A stretch of DNA of 64,000 nt from positions 24,656 through 88,655 of the forward strand of contig JAABTN010000012.1 of assembly GCA_011389895.1 (NCBI GenBank), written 5' to 3'. The notes beneath the pieces are model-generated. The model was not told the origin of the DNA. It did no database searches and worked only from the letters and a program-made list of their open reading frames with translations. The position numbers and the translations under genes are program-made. Shown in pieces: positions 6,981 to 15,446 of the stretch. This stretch comes from Maritimibacter sp. Its GTDB lineage: Bacteria > Pseudomonadota > Alphaproteobacteria > Rhodobacterales > Rhodobacteraceae. Numbering within the stretch: the first letter of the stretch is position 1; each line of letters opens with the position of its first letter.

Positions 6981-9383
6981 TCAGCTTCCGGTCTGGCCGG
7001 TGTCCTCGGGGTCTGGATCCGCGTCCTCGTCGGGCGCATCCGACATGCCGTCCAGCGTCGTCATGAGCGCATCGAGCCGCGCGCGCGTGTCTCGGCTTTT
7101 CGCGATCAACGCGCGGTCCCGCGCCAATGGCGTTTCGATCATCGGGTCGACCAGCGGCCCGGTGTCGGTCATCAGCGCCGCCGCTTCGCCCAACGCGCCA
7201 TCATCGAGGTCGGACAACGCCTCCCAATTCCCGCCGCGCCAAGCTTCGCGAACCCGGGCGTCGCCGTCGCCGAGATCCGCATAGGCCGCCATTGCGCCGG
7301 GGTGGTCGCGTGCCATGGACAGGGCGCGCGCGCGCAGCCGGAGGGCCTCGGGTGCGTCCAGACCCGCGAGGTATCCCACCGCGACCTGTGGTTTTTCCTG
7401 CGCAAGCGCGATGCGGGCATAGATCATGCGATCCGCGATCTCCGGCAGGGCGCCGGTGTCGCCCAGAACAGGGCGCGCGGCGCCGGGAAACCCGAGGTCG
7501 AGCAACCGGGTGGCGACCTTGCGCCGCAGATCGGCGGGAAGTGTCGCGGCCTCGTCCAATCGCCGCCCGCTGCGCGACAAGAATTCGGTATCCGAGGCGT
7601 TGTCGACGAGGAGCGAGAAGATCTCGCGCCCAAGGTCGATGGCCGTGTCCCCGGTCGCGGTGCCATCCGCGCGGGCCCCGTCAAGCCGACCAAAGGCCTC
7701 GGCAAAATACCCCGCCGACGCGAGCGCACGAATTTCGGCGCGGGCAAGCGCGGCCCCGGTTTCCGTGCCGCGATGTTCGAACCCGACGCTTTCGACAAGG
7801 TCGATGATACCTTCCGGAACCGCCTCGCCCGCCGCGAGCGCGGCCTCGATACGCTCGATCAACGTTTCGGGCAAAAGCTCGTCCGCGGTCGGTGCGGCAG
7901 CATCAAGGCGTTGGGTCGCGGCGCGCGTGTCGCCGGTCGCGATCTCACGCCGTGCATCGAGAAGCTGCAGCGCGGCGCTCGGCGGGTCCATGGCTCGTGC
8001 TGCACCGGCGCGAAGCGCGTCCGCCGTGGTCTTGTCGTTGATCGCGAGAAATTTGCTGGCGAGCGGGGGGCCGACGTGTCTGCGCAAATGCGGCGGCAGT
8101 TTCAGAAACGCAAGGCGCACGGCGGCGGTGTCGATTTCCTGGTATCGATATAACCGGGGTTGCGCGGCTGCGGCCCACAGCGCCACCGGGCCATCACAGG
8201 CCATTTGCGCGACCATGAGCGCCGCATTCCCGGCCTGCTCCCGATCCATGATCTGCGCCATCATGGTGAGAATGTCGGGGCGCTCGATGTCCGCCGGAAA
8301 CCGCGACAGGACCGCCAGCGCCTCGACCCCGAAGGTGATATAGATGTAGTGACGAATAAGCGCGGTGACCCCCAGCCCGTCGATTTCATCGAACTCACCA
8401 ATGATATCAGACCGATAAATCCCGATATCCGATCCGGTGCGTAGGGGGGTGCCCCAATTCGGAATGTCGAAATACCTGTCCGGGAGGCAGGCGTTGCCAT
8501 CGCCCGTTCGCCTTGGGACGCGCTCCTTGTTGGCGCGATCGATGCTGGTGGTGATCGCCACGTGCCCCGATCCGTTCACCGCGGGTTCCGGGGGGGCGTC
8601 CAATGTGGGGCGCACCGGGTCCGGTGGTTCGGTATCGATGCCGGGCACATCCGGGAGTGTGATATCTGCATCGAGCAACCCCTGCGCGGCGGCGCGGGCA
8701 ATCTGGTCAAGAAGGGTGGCTTCGGCATCGCGCACCCGGTTTGATGGGTCGACCGGCGGGGGTGGGGCGAGGTTCGGCCCCGGGTCTTCGGTCCCCTCGG
8801 GACCCGTGTCAATGTGGCCGCCTTGATGCGCGACGACATCGCCAAACGGGTCGAACGTTCTGGTCGGAAAGGTCAGGGGCAAGTTGGCAGACGGGTCTGG
8901 CCCCGCGTCAGGGGTGATTGTGTCATCGGCCTTTGTCGCGCTGACCGGCGCAACGGGCTGTGCCGGCGCGGGCGCTGTATCTGGGATGTCGGGAAAAGGG
9001 TCATTGAAAGGCGCGGCCTCGACCGTGGTCGGCCCATCGACGATATCGAGCGCGACATACCCCGGTTGCGCATCAAAGGCAGACAAGTGACAGGCGCAGA
9101 GCACCGACAGGAAAAGCCGGCCGCCCCCCCGATCCTCGAGCGCCGCGATCCGCGTTCGCGGAATGCGGGCAAAGGCCTGCCGCAGGTCGAATGTAGTGTC
9201 GGGATCGTCCAGGCGAAATTCGTACCCCCCTGCGACGCGACCAACGCGCCAGCTGGCATCGGTGGGGGGTTCGAGCAAAAGCCGGGAAAACGTCGCATGT
9301 TCGCCAGAGGTGACGGTGATCGTCTGGGCATGCCCGATTCCCGCCAAGACCATGAAGAACAGGGCGAGTAAAATGCGCCTCAT
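6981..9383 (-). CDS. large periplasmic protein of unknown function in the motA operon
   Basis: An 800-aa protein with a clear signal peptide (MRRILLALFFMVLAGIGHAQ, residues 1-20). An N-terminal beta-rich part (to about 125) is followed by a Pro/Asp-rich linker (about 130-280) and a C-terminal half of repeated Ala/Leu/Arg helices that resembles TPR or solenoid repeats (about 330-770). No domain is recognised with confidence. It begins on an ATG overlapping the motA stop, so it is produced with MotA, and a MotE-like gene lies just upstream. Sinorhizobium MotE is a chaperone for the periplasmic motor protein MotC, so a MotC-like partner role is possible but not shown. Confidence 0.85.
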   Translation of the reverse strand: MRRILLALFFMVLAGIGHAQTITVTSGEHATFSRLLLEPPTDASWRVGRVAGGYEFRLDDPDTTFDLRQAFARIPRTRIAALEDRGGGRLFLSVLCACHLSAFDAQPGYVALDIVDGPTTVEAAPFNDPFPDIPDTAPAPAQPVAPVSATKADDTITPDAGPDPSANLPLTFPTRTFDPFGDVVAHQGGHIDTGPEGTEDPGPNLAPPPPVDPSNRVRDAEATLLDQIARAAAQGLLDADITLPDVPGIDTEPPDPVRPTLDAPPEPAVNGSGHVAITTSIDRANKERVPRRTGDGNACLPDRYFDIPNWGTPLRTGSDIGIYRSDIIGEFDEIDGLGVTALIRHYIYITFGVEALAVLSRFPADIERPDILTMMAQIMDREQAGNAALMVAQMACDGPVALWAAAAQPRLYRYQEIDTAAVRLAFLKLPPHLRRHVGPPLASKFLAINDKTTADALRAGAARAMDPPSAALQLLDARREIATGDTRAATQRLDAAAPTADELLPETLIERIEAALAAGEAVPEGIIDLVESVGFEHRGTETGAALARAEIRALASAGYFAEAFGRLDGARADGTATGDTAIDLGREIFSLLVDNASDTEFLSRSGRRLDEAATLPADLRRKVATRLLDLGFPGAARPVLGDTGALPEIADRMIYARIALAQEKPQVAVGYLAGLDAPEALRLRARALSMARDHPGAMAAYADLGDGDARVREAWRGGNWEALSDLDDGALGEAAALMTDTGPLVDPMIETPLARDRALIAKSRDTRARLDALMTTLDGMSDAPDEDADPDPEDTGQTGS

Positions 9384-10249
9384 GCCGCCCCTTTCTTCAC
9401 GTCCTTCAACGCATCCTCGAGGTCTGAAAAGCTTGGGCGGATATGCGATGGCGTGTTCTGGCGCCCGACTTCGATACAGATGTTCGTCGAATGATTGTGC
9501 AGGTTGGCGACCAGGACTTCTCGAATAAGCTGATAGAAATGCGAATCTTCCTCGACGATCGTCCTCACCTTCACCGCGAATGGACCGACGAGCCCATAGG
9601 CCAGAAAGACCCCGAGAAAGGTCCCGACGAGCGCGCCACCGATCAGTTTGCCGAGAATTTCCGGCGGCTGATCAATCGACCCCATGGTCTTGATCACCCC
9701 GAGAACGGCGGCCACGATTCCCAGCGCGGGCAGGCCATCGGCAACCACCTGCAACGCATGGCTCGAATGCTGCGCATGGTTGAGGTTGGCCTCCATGCGC
9801 TTTTCAAGAACTTCCTCGACCTGATGCGGATCGTCGTAGTTCATCGAGGCCGAGCGCAGGGTGTCACAAATAAGATCGACAGCCTCGCGGTCGCCAAGAA
9901 TTCTTGGATACTTCTGGAAAATCGGGCTGTCGTCCGGGGCCTCGATGTGTTCCTCGAGCGCGACGGCGTTTTGCCGGGCCTGTCGAATAAGCTCGAACAA
10001 AAGGCACAGAAGATCCCGGTAATCGTCGGGCTTCCATTTGGGGCCCTTGAACACCTTTCCGATGTCTTTCAGCGTGTGTTTGATCGCGGCCATGTCGTTC
10101 GAGATCACAAAGGCCCCGGCGGCTGCCCCGCCGATCATGGTGAACTCGAACGGGAGGGATTTCAGGATGATCCCCATCTTGCCACCGGCGGCAAGATAGC
10201 CGCCGAACACCATGACGAAAACCATGCCGATACCGACGAAGCCAAGCAT
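9380..10249 (-). CDS. motA: flagellar motor stator protein MotA
   Basis: A 289-aa stator subunit with four membrane segments. Diagnostic parts are the opening MLGFVGIGMVFVMVFGGYLA, the cytoplasmic loop with 'LFELIRQARQNAVALEEHI' that contacts FliG, and the Pro-containing third and fourth helices 'DGLPALGIVAAVLGVIKTMG' and 'GTFLGVFLAYGLVGPFA'. It conducts protons with MotB. The ATG at 10249 has GGGAG nine bases upstream and matches the usual MotA start; the frame stays open 22 codons further up. Unlike in most bacteria, motB is not adjacent but about 10 kb away. Confidence 0.95.
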   Translation of the reverse strand: MLGFVGIGMVFVMVFGGYLAAGGKMGIILKSLPFEFTMIGGAAAGAFVISNDMAAIKHTLKDIGKVFKGPKWKPDDYRDLLCLLFELIRQARQNAVALEEHIEAPDDSPIFQKYPRILGDREAVDLICDTLRSASMNYDDPHQVEEVLEKRMEANLNHAQHSSHALQVVADGLPALGIVAAVLGVIKTMGSIDQPPEILGKLIGGALVGTFLGVFLAYGLVGPFAVKVRTIVEEDSHFYQLIREVLVANLHNHSTNICIEVGRQNTPSHIRPSFSDLEDALKDVKKGAA

Positions 10250-10362
10250 TTGCGATGTCTCCCAGATCCCGTTCAATCGAGGTGATGGTGGCATGCCGAG
10301 GTTAATAATCTGCAAGCATCGCTGGATTTCATGCTGCGGCGTCGGTCGAGAATCGGGGGATG

Positions 10363-10995
10363 CTATTCGGTGGGTGCCGTCGCGTTTCGCCCTGCGAGAA
10401 GGACGCTGATCGCATAGGCTTTGTCCGGCGCGAGACCGGCCAGAATGGTGGCAGCCGCATCGGCGCGCATCCGGCCCAGGAAACCGGCGGCGAATTCCGG
10501 TGGCATTTCGGCAAACACCAGCGCGGCCTGTTTCGGTTTCATGTTTTCGTAAACTGATGTCAGGCGGGACAGGTCATCTTCCGCCGCGTCGGACGACAGC
10601 GCGATCATGCGTTCGAGATCGGCTTCGGCCTGCTCCAGGGCCAAAAGGTTCTTTCGCACCTGTTCCTCCGCGATTTCAAGCGCTTGTGCCCGATCCTCAA
10701 ACGCCTGCTCGCGGGATTTGAGCCTGTCTTCCCGTTCGTTCAACAGGTTCAGCAGGGTCGCAATATCTTCATCCGGCGTGCAGGCCTGCGCGGCCTCGAC
10801 ATCCTCGGTGCTGAACCCGGCCACCTCTTGCGCAATCGCGAACCCGCCTGACGACCCGAGCCTGAGAAAAGCCGAGGTCAAGAGGCTGAGCGCGACGAGC
10901 CACAGGATACCGGTGCGCGCCCGTCGTTTGCGCGTCGGTCTCTTCGCCCGGTCTGGTGTCGATGGTTTGGGTGAAGCGGTGCGTTTCCCGGTCAT
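10363..10995 (-). CDS. motE: MotE-like motility protein (MgtE N-terminal-type domain)
   Basis: A 210-aa protein with a basic N-terminus, one hydrophobic segment (about residues 29-55, possibly an uncleaved anchor), a long Glu/Leu/Arg coiled coil (about 75-135), and a C-terminal helical domain 'MKPKQAALVFAEMPPEFAAGFLGRM' read in parts, which is the MgtE-intracellular-like fold found in MotE. In Sinorhizobium MotE is a periplasmic chaperone for MotC. It starts on an ATG overlapping the stop of the preceding small gene. A gap of 113 bases separates it from motA. Confidence 0.8.
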   Translation of the reverse strand: MTGKRTASPKPSTPDRAKRPTRKRRARTGILWLVALSLLTSAFLRLGSSGGFAIAQEVAGFSTEDVEAAQACTPDEDIATLLNLLNEREDRLKSREQAFEDRAQALEIAEEQVRKNLLALEQAEADLERMIALSSDAAEDDLSRLTSVYENMKPKQAALVFAEMPPEFAAGFLGRMRADAAATILAGLAPDKAYAISVLLAGRNATAPTE

Positions 10996-11477
10996 GCCAC
11001 CCCTCCCTGCGCCCGCTTGGTAGAAAACAGGGGCGCCGTGTCGTCCGCATCCAGGCTGTCTCCGCTGGTCTCGGTCTCAGCCTCGGGCTTTGCTTCGGTC
11101 GTGGTCTTGGTCATCGCCTTGGTCCATGTCGCGTCCTGCGCGGCTTCCTCTGGTCCTGGCGCGTCTGGCAGATCATGTAGCGACGCCATCATGATCTCGA
11201 GCTTGCGGGCCGATGTCTCGGCGCGTTCGGTCAGCGTCGTGAGCGACCTTGCACTGCTTTCGGCGGATGCGCGCGCCTCGTCCAAGGTTTTGGTCATGTC
11301 ATCAACCTGTGCCGAAAGTACGGCAACGGCACCGCCGACACCGTTTTCAAGGTTGTTGAACCGCTTCAGCCGCCGCGACAGGATCATGCAATAGAACGCG
11401 GCCCCGGCGGCCCCGAGCCCCAGCAGGACATCCGACGCCATCGCTGCGAGTGTCGTCAAATCGAATTGCAAAGCCAT
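10992..11477 (-). CDS. small membrane-anchored coiled-coil protein of the fliL-motA run
   Basis: A 161-aa protein. One membrane segment near the N-terminus (about residues 14-33) is followed by 'SRRLKRFNNLENGVGGAV', a coiled coil rich in Ala, Ser, Thr and Glu (about 55-100), and an acidic tail. It resembles the family annotated as DUF6468 in alphaproteobacterial flagellar clusters, from memory. A strong AGGAGG precedes the ATG. It lies between fliL and motE and overlaps motE, so a structural or assembly role at the motor is plausible, but the function is unknown. Confidence 0.7.
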   Translation of the reverse strand: MALQFDLTTLAAMASDVLLGLGAAGAAFYCMILSRRLKRFNNLENGVGGAVAVLSAQVDDMTKTLDEARASAESSARSLTTLTERAETSARKLEIMMASLHDLPDAPGPEEAAQDATWTKAMTKTTTEAKPEAETETSGDSLDADDTAPLFSTKRAQGGVA

Positions 11478-11497
11478 TCTGGCCTCCTTTCATCGTG

Positions 11498-11998
11498 TCA
11501 GTTCAGCACGAATTCCATGATCAGAAGGTCGCGCACCCGTCCGTCTCCGGTGACCAATTGGACACGGCGCAGCATCTGTGCCCGCAACGTCACGAGCGAT
11601 GCTGGGTCTTCGAGATCGGCGAGCGAGACGGCGCGCAGATAGGAATTGAGCACATCCATCACGCGCGGGATGAGTTTCGTCACATCGTCTTGGTAGTCCG
11701 GATCAATCTCGAGCTGGGCGCGAAAACGCAGGTGCCGACCCTCGGCCGCGCGCCCGAGAGAGACCACCAACGGATCGAGCGCGACGAAACCGACCGGGGG
11801 CAGGTCGTCAACCGGGCTTGCCTTTTCCCCGGTCTCGGTCTTGCCACCGTCATCACCGAGGATCATCCCCGAATAGACGGCAAAAAACCCGCCGCCGCCG
11901 AGAACAAGGGCGAGCACGAGCCCGATCAGAACCCCGAGCTTGCTCTTTTTCGGCGCGGGGCCTTCGGTGTCATCCGCTGTGTCGTTTTCGTCCGCCAT
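11498..11998 (-). CDS. fliL: flagellar basal-body-associated protein FliL
   Basis: A 166-aa inner-membrane protein: an acidic cytoplasmic N-terminus, a membrane segment at about residues 21-42 (LGVLIGLVLALVLGGGGFF), a short linker, then the FliL domain with 'GFVALDPLVVSLG', 'HLRFRAQLEI' and the C-terminal 'VRDLLIMEFVLN'. FliL encircles the stator and raises torque or stability. It is the first gene of the run fliL to fliJ-like on -, facing fliF across a 122-base region that holds a CtrA-like box. A more divergent paralogue is at 1227-1730. Confidence 0.93.
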   Translation of the reverse strand: MADENDTADDTEGPAPKKSKLGVLIGLVLALVLGGGGFFAVYSGMILGDDGGKTETGEKASPVDDLPPVGFVALDPLVVSLGRAAEGRHLRFRAQLEIDPDYQDDVTKLIPRVMDVLNSYLRAVSLADLEDPASLVTLRAQMLRRVQLVTGDGRVRDLLIMEFVLN

Positions 11999-12045
11999 GT
12001 CTCCACCGGCGCTGGATCATCGAATCTCTTATAGGCCGTCAGGAG

Positions 12046-12060
12046 CTAACCGATTGTTAA
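12046..12060. promoter_or_regulatory. CtrA-type box between fliL and fliF
   Basis: CTAA-N7-TTAA (CTAACCGATTGTTAA) matches the CtrA consensus TTAA-N7-TTAA with one mismatch. It is located 48 bases before the fliL start and 61 bases before the fliF start, so it could serve both divergent runs. CtrA is the known master regulator of flagellar genes in many alphaproteobacteria. The assignment is by motif only. Confidence 0.6.
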
Positions 12061-12120
12061 GGGCCGATGGTCCAAGATGCGCCTTGTCGGGTGCAGAAGT
12101 GCCCATTGCAGGAGGCTGCC

Positions 12121-13746
12121 TTGGAACAGGTCCTATCGGTCTGGAATGCGCTGGAAATGCGTCGAAGGATTATCGTTGTCGCCGCGACCATTGCCGTGTT
12201 TGCCGCGGTGCTGGGCCTTGCCCGCATGGCGGCGGCCCCGAACCTCGCGTTGCTCTATGCCGGGCTCGAACCGGGGCCGGCGGGGGAGGTTGTTGCCTCG
12301 CTCGACGTGCAGGGCGTCGCCTATGAAATTCGCGGTGGCGCGATCTATGTTGATGCGACACAGCGTGATTCGCTGCGCATGACGCTCGCCTCTGAAGGGC
12401 TGCCTGCGAATTCCTCCAAGGGCTACGAATTGCTCGATGACCTGTCGGGGTTCGGCACCACGTCGCAGATGTTCGACGCGGCCTATTGGCGGGCGAAGGA
12501 AGGTGAACTGGCGCGCACGATCATGTCCTCACCCCACGTGTCGCTTGCGCGGGTTCACATCGGGACGCCAACCTCACAGGGCCTGCGTCCGCGAGGTCAG
12601 CCGACCGCATCCGTGACGGTGACGACCGGGGACGGTGCGCTGGACGGATCACATGCCAAGGCGTTGAAATACTTGGTCGCCTCGGCGGTTCCCGGGCTTG
12701 CGCCAGAGGATGTGTCGGTCATCGATTCACGCGGTGGGCTTGTCCAATCCGGCGATGGGGCTGCGCCCAGCGGGAATGCATCCGACCGGGCGGAGGTTCT
12801 GAAGCACAATATCGAAAGGCTGCTCGAAGCCCGGGTTGGGTTCGGCAATGCCGTGGTCGAGCTGTCGATCGATACCGCGCAGGAAAATGAGCGGATCCTG
12901 GAACGCCGCTTCGATCCTGATGAGCGTGTGGCGATCTCGACCGACACGACTGAAACCGCCAACACGGCCAATGAAAGCGGGGCCGGGGGTGTGACCGTTG
13001 CCTCGAACCTGCCAGCCGGGGATGCGGGGGCCGGGTCGACGTCGACCTCGAACAACTCGGAAACCCGCGAGCGGGTGAATTACGAGGTGTCCGAGACGAC
13101 GCGTGAGATCGAGCGGGGGCCGGGGGGCATCCGCCGGTTGACCGTTGCCGTGCTGGTTGACGGTCTTCGCACCGTGAATGCCGCGGGGGAAGAGGTTTGG
13201 GTCCCGCGCGAGGACGCGGAGCTTGAGGCATTGCGAGACCTTGTCGCGGGGGCCGTCGGGTTCGATGAGGCGCGCGGTGACCAGATCACCATCAAGTCGA
13301 TGGAATTCGAACCGATCATGGAGGTTGGAAGCGAAGGTGCGCCCAATCTGCTCACCCGCCTTGGTGTGGATGTCATGGCTCTGGCCAAGCTTCTGATCCT
13401 CGCGCTTGTCACCCTTGTGCTCGGGTTGTTCGTGGTCCGACCCCTGCTGACAAACCCGGCTGTCCAAAGCGAGGCGTTGCCAGCACCTTCTGAAACCGGT
13501 CCCGGTGGCGGGGCTGAGGCGGATTTGCCCGCGCTGACCGGTGAAATCGACGATGGTGACTTCCCGGGGCCCGAGCTTGCCCGGATGACGGATATTGCCA
13601 TCGCCGGTGAAGGTGGGCCACCCGCGTTGACCGGCGGCGAGGCAGATCCGGTCGAACGTCTGCGGGCGTTGATCGAAGAGCGTCAGGCCGAGACGGTCGA
13701 GATCCTGCGTGGCTGGATGGAAGATGACCGCGAGGAGCGTGCTTGA
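12121..13746 (+). CDS. fliF: flagellar MS-ring protein FliF
   Basis: A 541-aa membrane protein that forms the MS ring. Two membrane segments flank a periplasmic region: one near residues 14-34 and one near the C-terminus (VMALAKLLILALVTLVLGLF). The ring-building motifs are visible, for example 'LYAGLEPGPAGEVVASLD', 'ASEGLPANSSKGYELLDD' and 'YWRAKEGELARTI'. I choose the TTG at 12121 because AGGAGG lies five bases before it; the ATG at 12067 would add 18 unfamiliar residues. It starts a fliF-fliH-fliN-fliP run. Confidence 0.95.
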   Translation: MEQVLSVWNALEMRRRIIVVAATIAVFAAVLGLARMAAAPNLALLYAGLEPGPAGEVVASLDVQGVAYEIRGGAIYVDATQRDSLRMTLASEGLPANSSKGYELLDDLSGFGTTSQMFDAAYWRAKEGELARTIMSSPHVSLARVHIGTPTSQGLRPRGQPTASVTVTTGDGALDGSHAKALKYLVASAVPGLAPEDVSVIDSRGGLVQSGDGAAPSGNASDRAEVLKHNIERLLEARVGFGNAVVELSIDTAQENERILERRFDPDERVAISTDTTETANTANESGAGGVTVASNLPAGDAGAGSTSTSNNSETRERVNYEVSETTREIERGPGGIRRLTVAVLVDGLRTVNAAGEEVWVPREDAELEALRDLVAGAVGFDEARGDQITIKSMEFEPIMEVGSEGAPNLLTRLGVDVMALAKLLILALVTLVLGLFVVRPLLTNPAVQSEALPAPSETGPGGGAEADLPALTGEIDDGDFPGPELARMTDIAIAGEGGPPALTGGEADPVERLRALIEERQAETVEILRGWMEDDREERA

Positions 13747-14381
13747 TGTGTCCGGTCAGGCTTGAAGACTTCGGTGATAAGGCCGCCAGCCGACCACTGC
13801 GCCATAGCGGCGAGGCGACGCCGGAGGCCGGGGCACACCCGGGGCCTGTCAGCGCGCCTGACATCGAGAGGGCGCGTCTGGCCGGGTATGAAGAAGGCTA
13901 CCGGGCCGGATGGGATGATGCCGCGCGGCAGGAGGCCGAGGAACAGGGGCGAATTGGCGCCGAATTCGCGCGCAACCTGCGCGACCTCGGGTTCACGTAT
14001 CACGAAGCGCGGGTGCATGTGATGCAGGCGCTCGAGCCTCTTCTCGCGGGCATGGTGGCGCGTGTGCTCCCGGCCCTCGTCTCCGAGACCATCGGGCAGA
14101 CGATCGTGGAAGAGCTTTTGCCTCTCGCCGCAGAGGCCGCAGATACGCCGATCGACGTTGTGGTGGCCCCCAGTGGCCGAAAGGCGCTCGAAACCTTTTT
14201 GCACGAGGCGACAGCGGTTCCTTTCCGCCTCATCGAAGAACCGACCCTTGCCGAGGGGCAGGTGTATCTGCGCGCACCGACCGCCGAGCGGCATATCGAT
14301 ATGACCCAGGCCGTCGAGCGGATCAGGACGACGATCCGGGGCCTGTATGAACTCAACGAGAAGGCGTTCCAGAATGGATGA
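13746..14381 (+). CDS. fliH: FliH-like flagellar export ATPase regulator
   Basis: A 211-aa soluble protein with the FliH GxxxG-like helix region 'GYEEGYRAGWDDAAR' (residues about 48-62) and a C-terminal half typical of FliH/HrpE ('PLLAGMVARVLPALV', 'GQVYLRAPTAERHIDM'). FliH regulates the ATPase FliI and carries it to the export gate. The ATG overlaps the fliF stop (TGATG), and the gene overlaps fliN by eight bases. FliH varies greatly in sequence, so the name leans on the position between fliF and fliN. Confidence 0.8.
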   Translation: MCPVRLEDFGDKAASRPLRHSGEATPEAGAHPGPVSAPDIERARLAGYEEGYRAGWDDAARQEAEEQGRIGAEFARNLRDLGFTYHEARVHVMQALEPLLAGMVARVLPALVSETIGQTIVEELLPLAAEAADTPIDVVVAPSGRKALETFLHEATAVPFRLIEEPTLAEGQVYLRAPTAERHIDMTQAVERIRTTIRGLYELNEKAFQNG

Positions 14382-14664
14382 TTTCGCGAAACCGGCCGAA
14401 GACCTGCCCGGCGACAACCCGTTCACCAAGGTGCCGATCGAGATCACGGTGTCGGTGGGTCAGGCGCGGCCATTGGTGCGCGATCTTTTGCGCCTGAAAC
14501 CGGATGCGGTGCTGACGCTCGACCGGAAAGTCGACGATCCGGTTGAGCTTTATATCGGTGACAAGCTGATCGCGCGGGGCGAGCTTGAGGAGCTTGACGC
14601 AGAGCAGGGCGGACAGCTTGCTGTGCGGCTGACCGAAGTGGCCGATCTGAAGTCGGGGCTTTGA
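14374..14664 (+). CDS. fliN: flagellar C-ring protein FliN
   Basis: A 96-aa protein made almost entirely of the SpoA/FliN domain: 'VPIEITVSVGQARPLVRDLLRLKPDAVLTL' (in parts), 'VELYIGDKLIARGELEEL' and 'QLAVRLTEV'. FliN forms the lower part of the rotor switch with FliM. It is shorter than enterobacterial FliN, having only a brief N-terminal extension. The start ATG at 14374 lies within the end of fliH. fliG and fliM are not in this window. Confidence 0.92.
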   Translation: MDDFAKPAEDLPGDNPFTKVPIEITVSVGQARPLVRDLLRLKPDAVLTLDRKVDDPVELYIGDKLIARGELEELDAEQGGQLAVRLTEVADLKSGL

Positions 14665-14665
14665 C

Positions 14666-15421
14666 ATGAGCTGGCTTCGCAGGGGTGGCGGCGGTGTTTT
14701 TGGCCTTGTCTCGTTAACCATGATTTTTGCTTGCCTCGCGCTGCCCGGTCTTGCGCAGGATGTCACCATAAGCCTGGGCGAAGATGGGGATCTCGCCACG
14801 CGGTCCATTCAACTGATTGTGCTGATCACGCTTCTGAGTCTCGTTCCGGGTCTGGCGGTGATGATCACATGTTTTCCCTTCATCGTGACGGTCCTGTCGA
14901 TCTTGCGACAGGCGTTGGGGTTGCAGCAATCGCCGCCGAACATGTTGATCGTGTCACTGGCGTTGTTTCTGACGTGGTTCGTCATGGAACCGGTGTTCAC
15001 CGAAGCTTGGGTGATGGGCGGCGCGCCGTTTTCCGCCGGCGAGATGGACCTCGAACCCGCCTTCATGGCGGCGCTCGACCCGTTTCGGGCCTTCATGGCG
15101 ATCCGGATCGACGCGGCCACCTTCAACGTCCTCGCCGATCTTCGCGACAGCACCCTGAGCACCGAGGTGGCTGCCGATGCGCCCCTGTCGATCCTCGTGC
15201 CATCCTTTCTCTTGTCCGAGATCGAGCGGGCCTTTCAGATCGGGTTCCTGATCTTTCTGCCGTTCCTCATCATCGACCTGGTGGTTGCCGCCGTCCTGAT
15301 GTCCATGGGCATGATGATGGTGCCGCCCGCGATCGTATCGTTGCCCTTCAAGCTGGCGTTCTTCGTGGTCGCAGATGGTTGGAGCCTCGTGTCGGGGGCC
15401 TTGGTGCGCAGCTACTTCTGA
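14666..15421 (+). CDS. fliP: flagellar export gate protein FliP
   Basis: A 251-aa membrane protein with a cleavable signal peptide (to about residue 30, ending GLA-Q) and four membrane segments. The family motifs 'SIQLIVLITLLSLVPGLAVM' with 'TCFPFIVTVLSILRQALG' and the C-terminal 'VLMSMGMMMVPPAIVSLPFK' are complete. FliP builds the export gate with FliQ and FliR. It ends the fliF run, and its stop lies one base after the fliN stop plus the gene length. A hairpin follows before the convergent flgI. Confidence 0.96.
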   Translation: MSWLRRGGGGVFGLVSLTMIFACLALPGLAQDVTISLGEDGDLATRSIQLIVLITLLSLVPGLAVMITCFPFIVTVLSILRQALGLQQSPPNMLIVSLALFLTWFVMEPVFTEAWVMGGAPFSAGEMDLEPAFMAALDPFRAFMAIRIDAATFNVLADLRDSTLSTEVAADAPLSILVPSFLLSEIERAFQIGFLIFLPFLIIDLVVAAVLMSMGMMMVPPAIVSLPFKLAFFVVADGWSLVSGALVRSYF

Positions 15422-15437
15422 GCTCCCGCTGGGGAGC
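15422..15437. terminator. hairpin between convergent fliP and flgI
   Basis: GCTCCC-GCTG-GGGAGC gives a six-base stem with a four-base loop, directly after the fliP stop and nine bases from the flgI stop. No T run follows on either strand, so it would be a weak intrinsic terminator or a stabiliser of the 3' ends. The position between tail-to-tail operons supports a role in ending transcripts. Confidence 0.4.
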
Positions 15438-15446
15438 AGCGACCCG

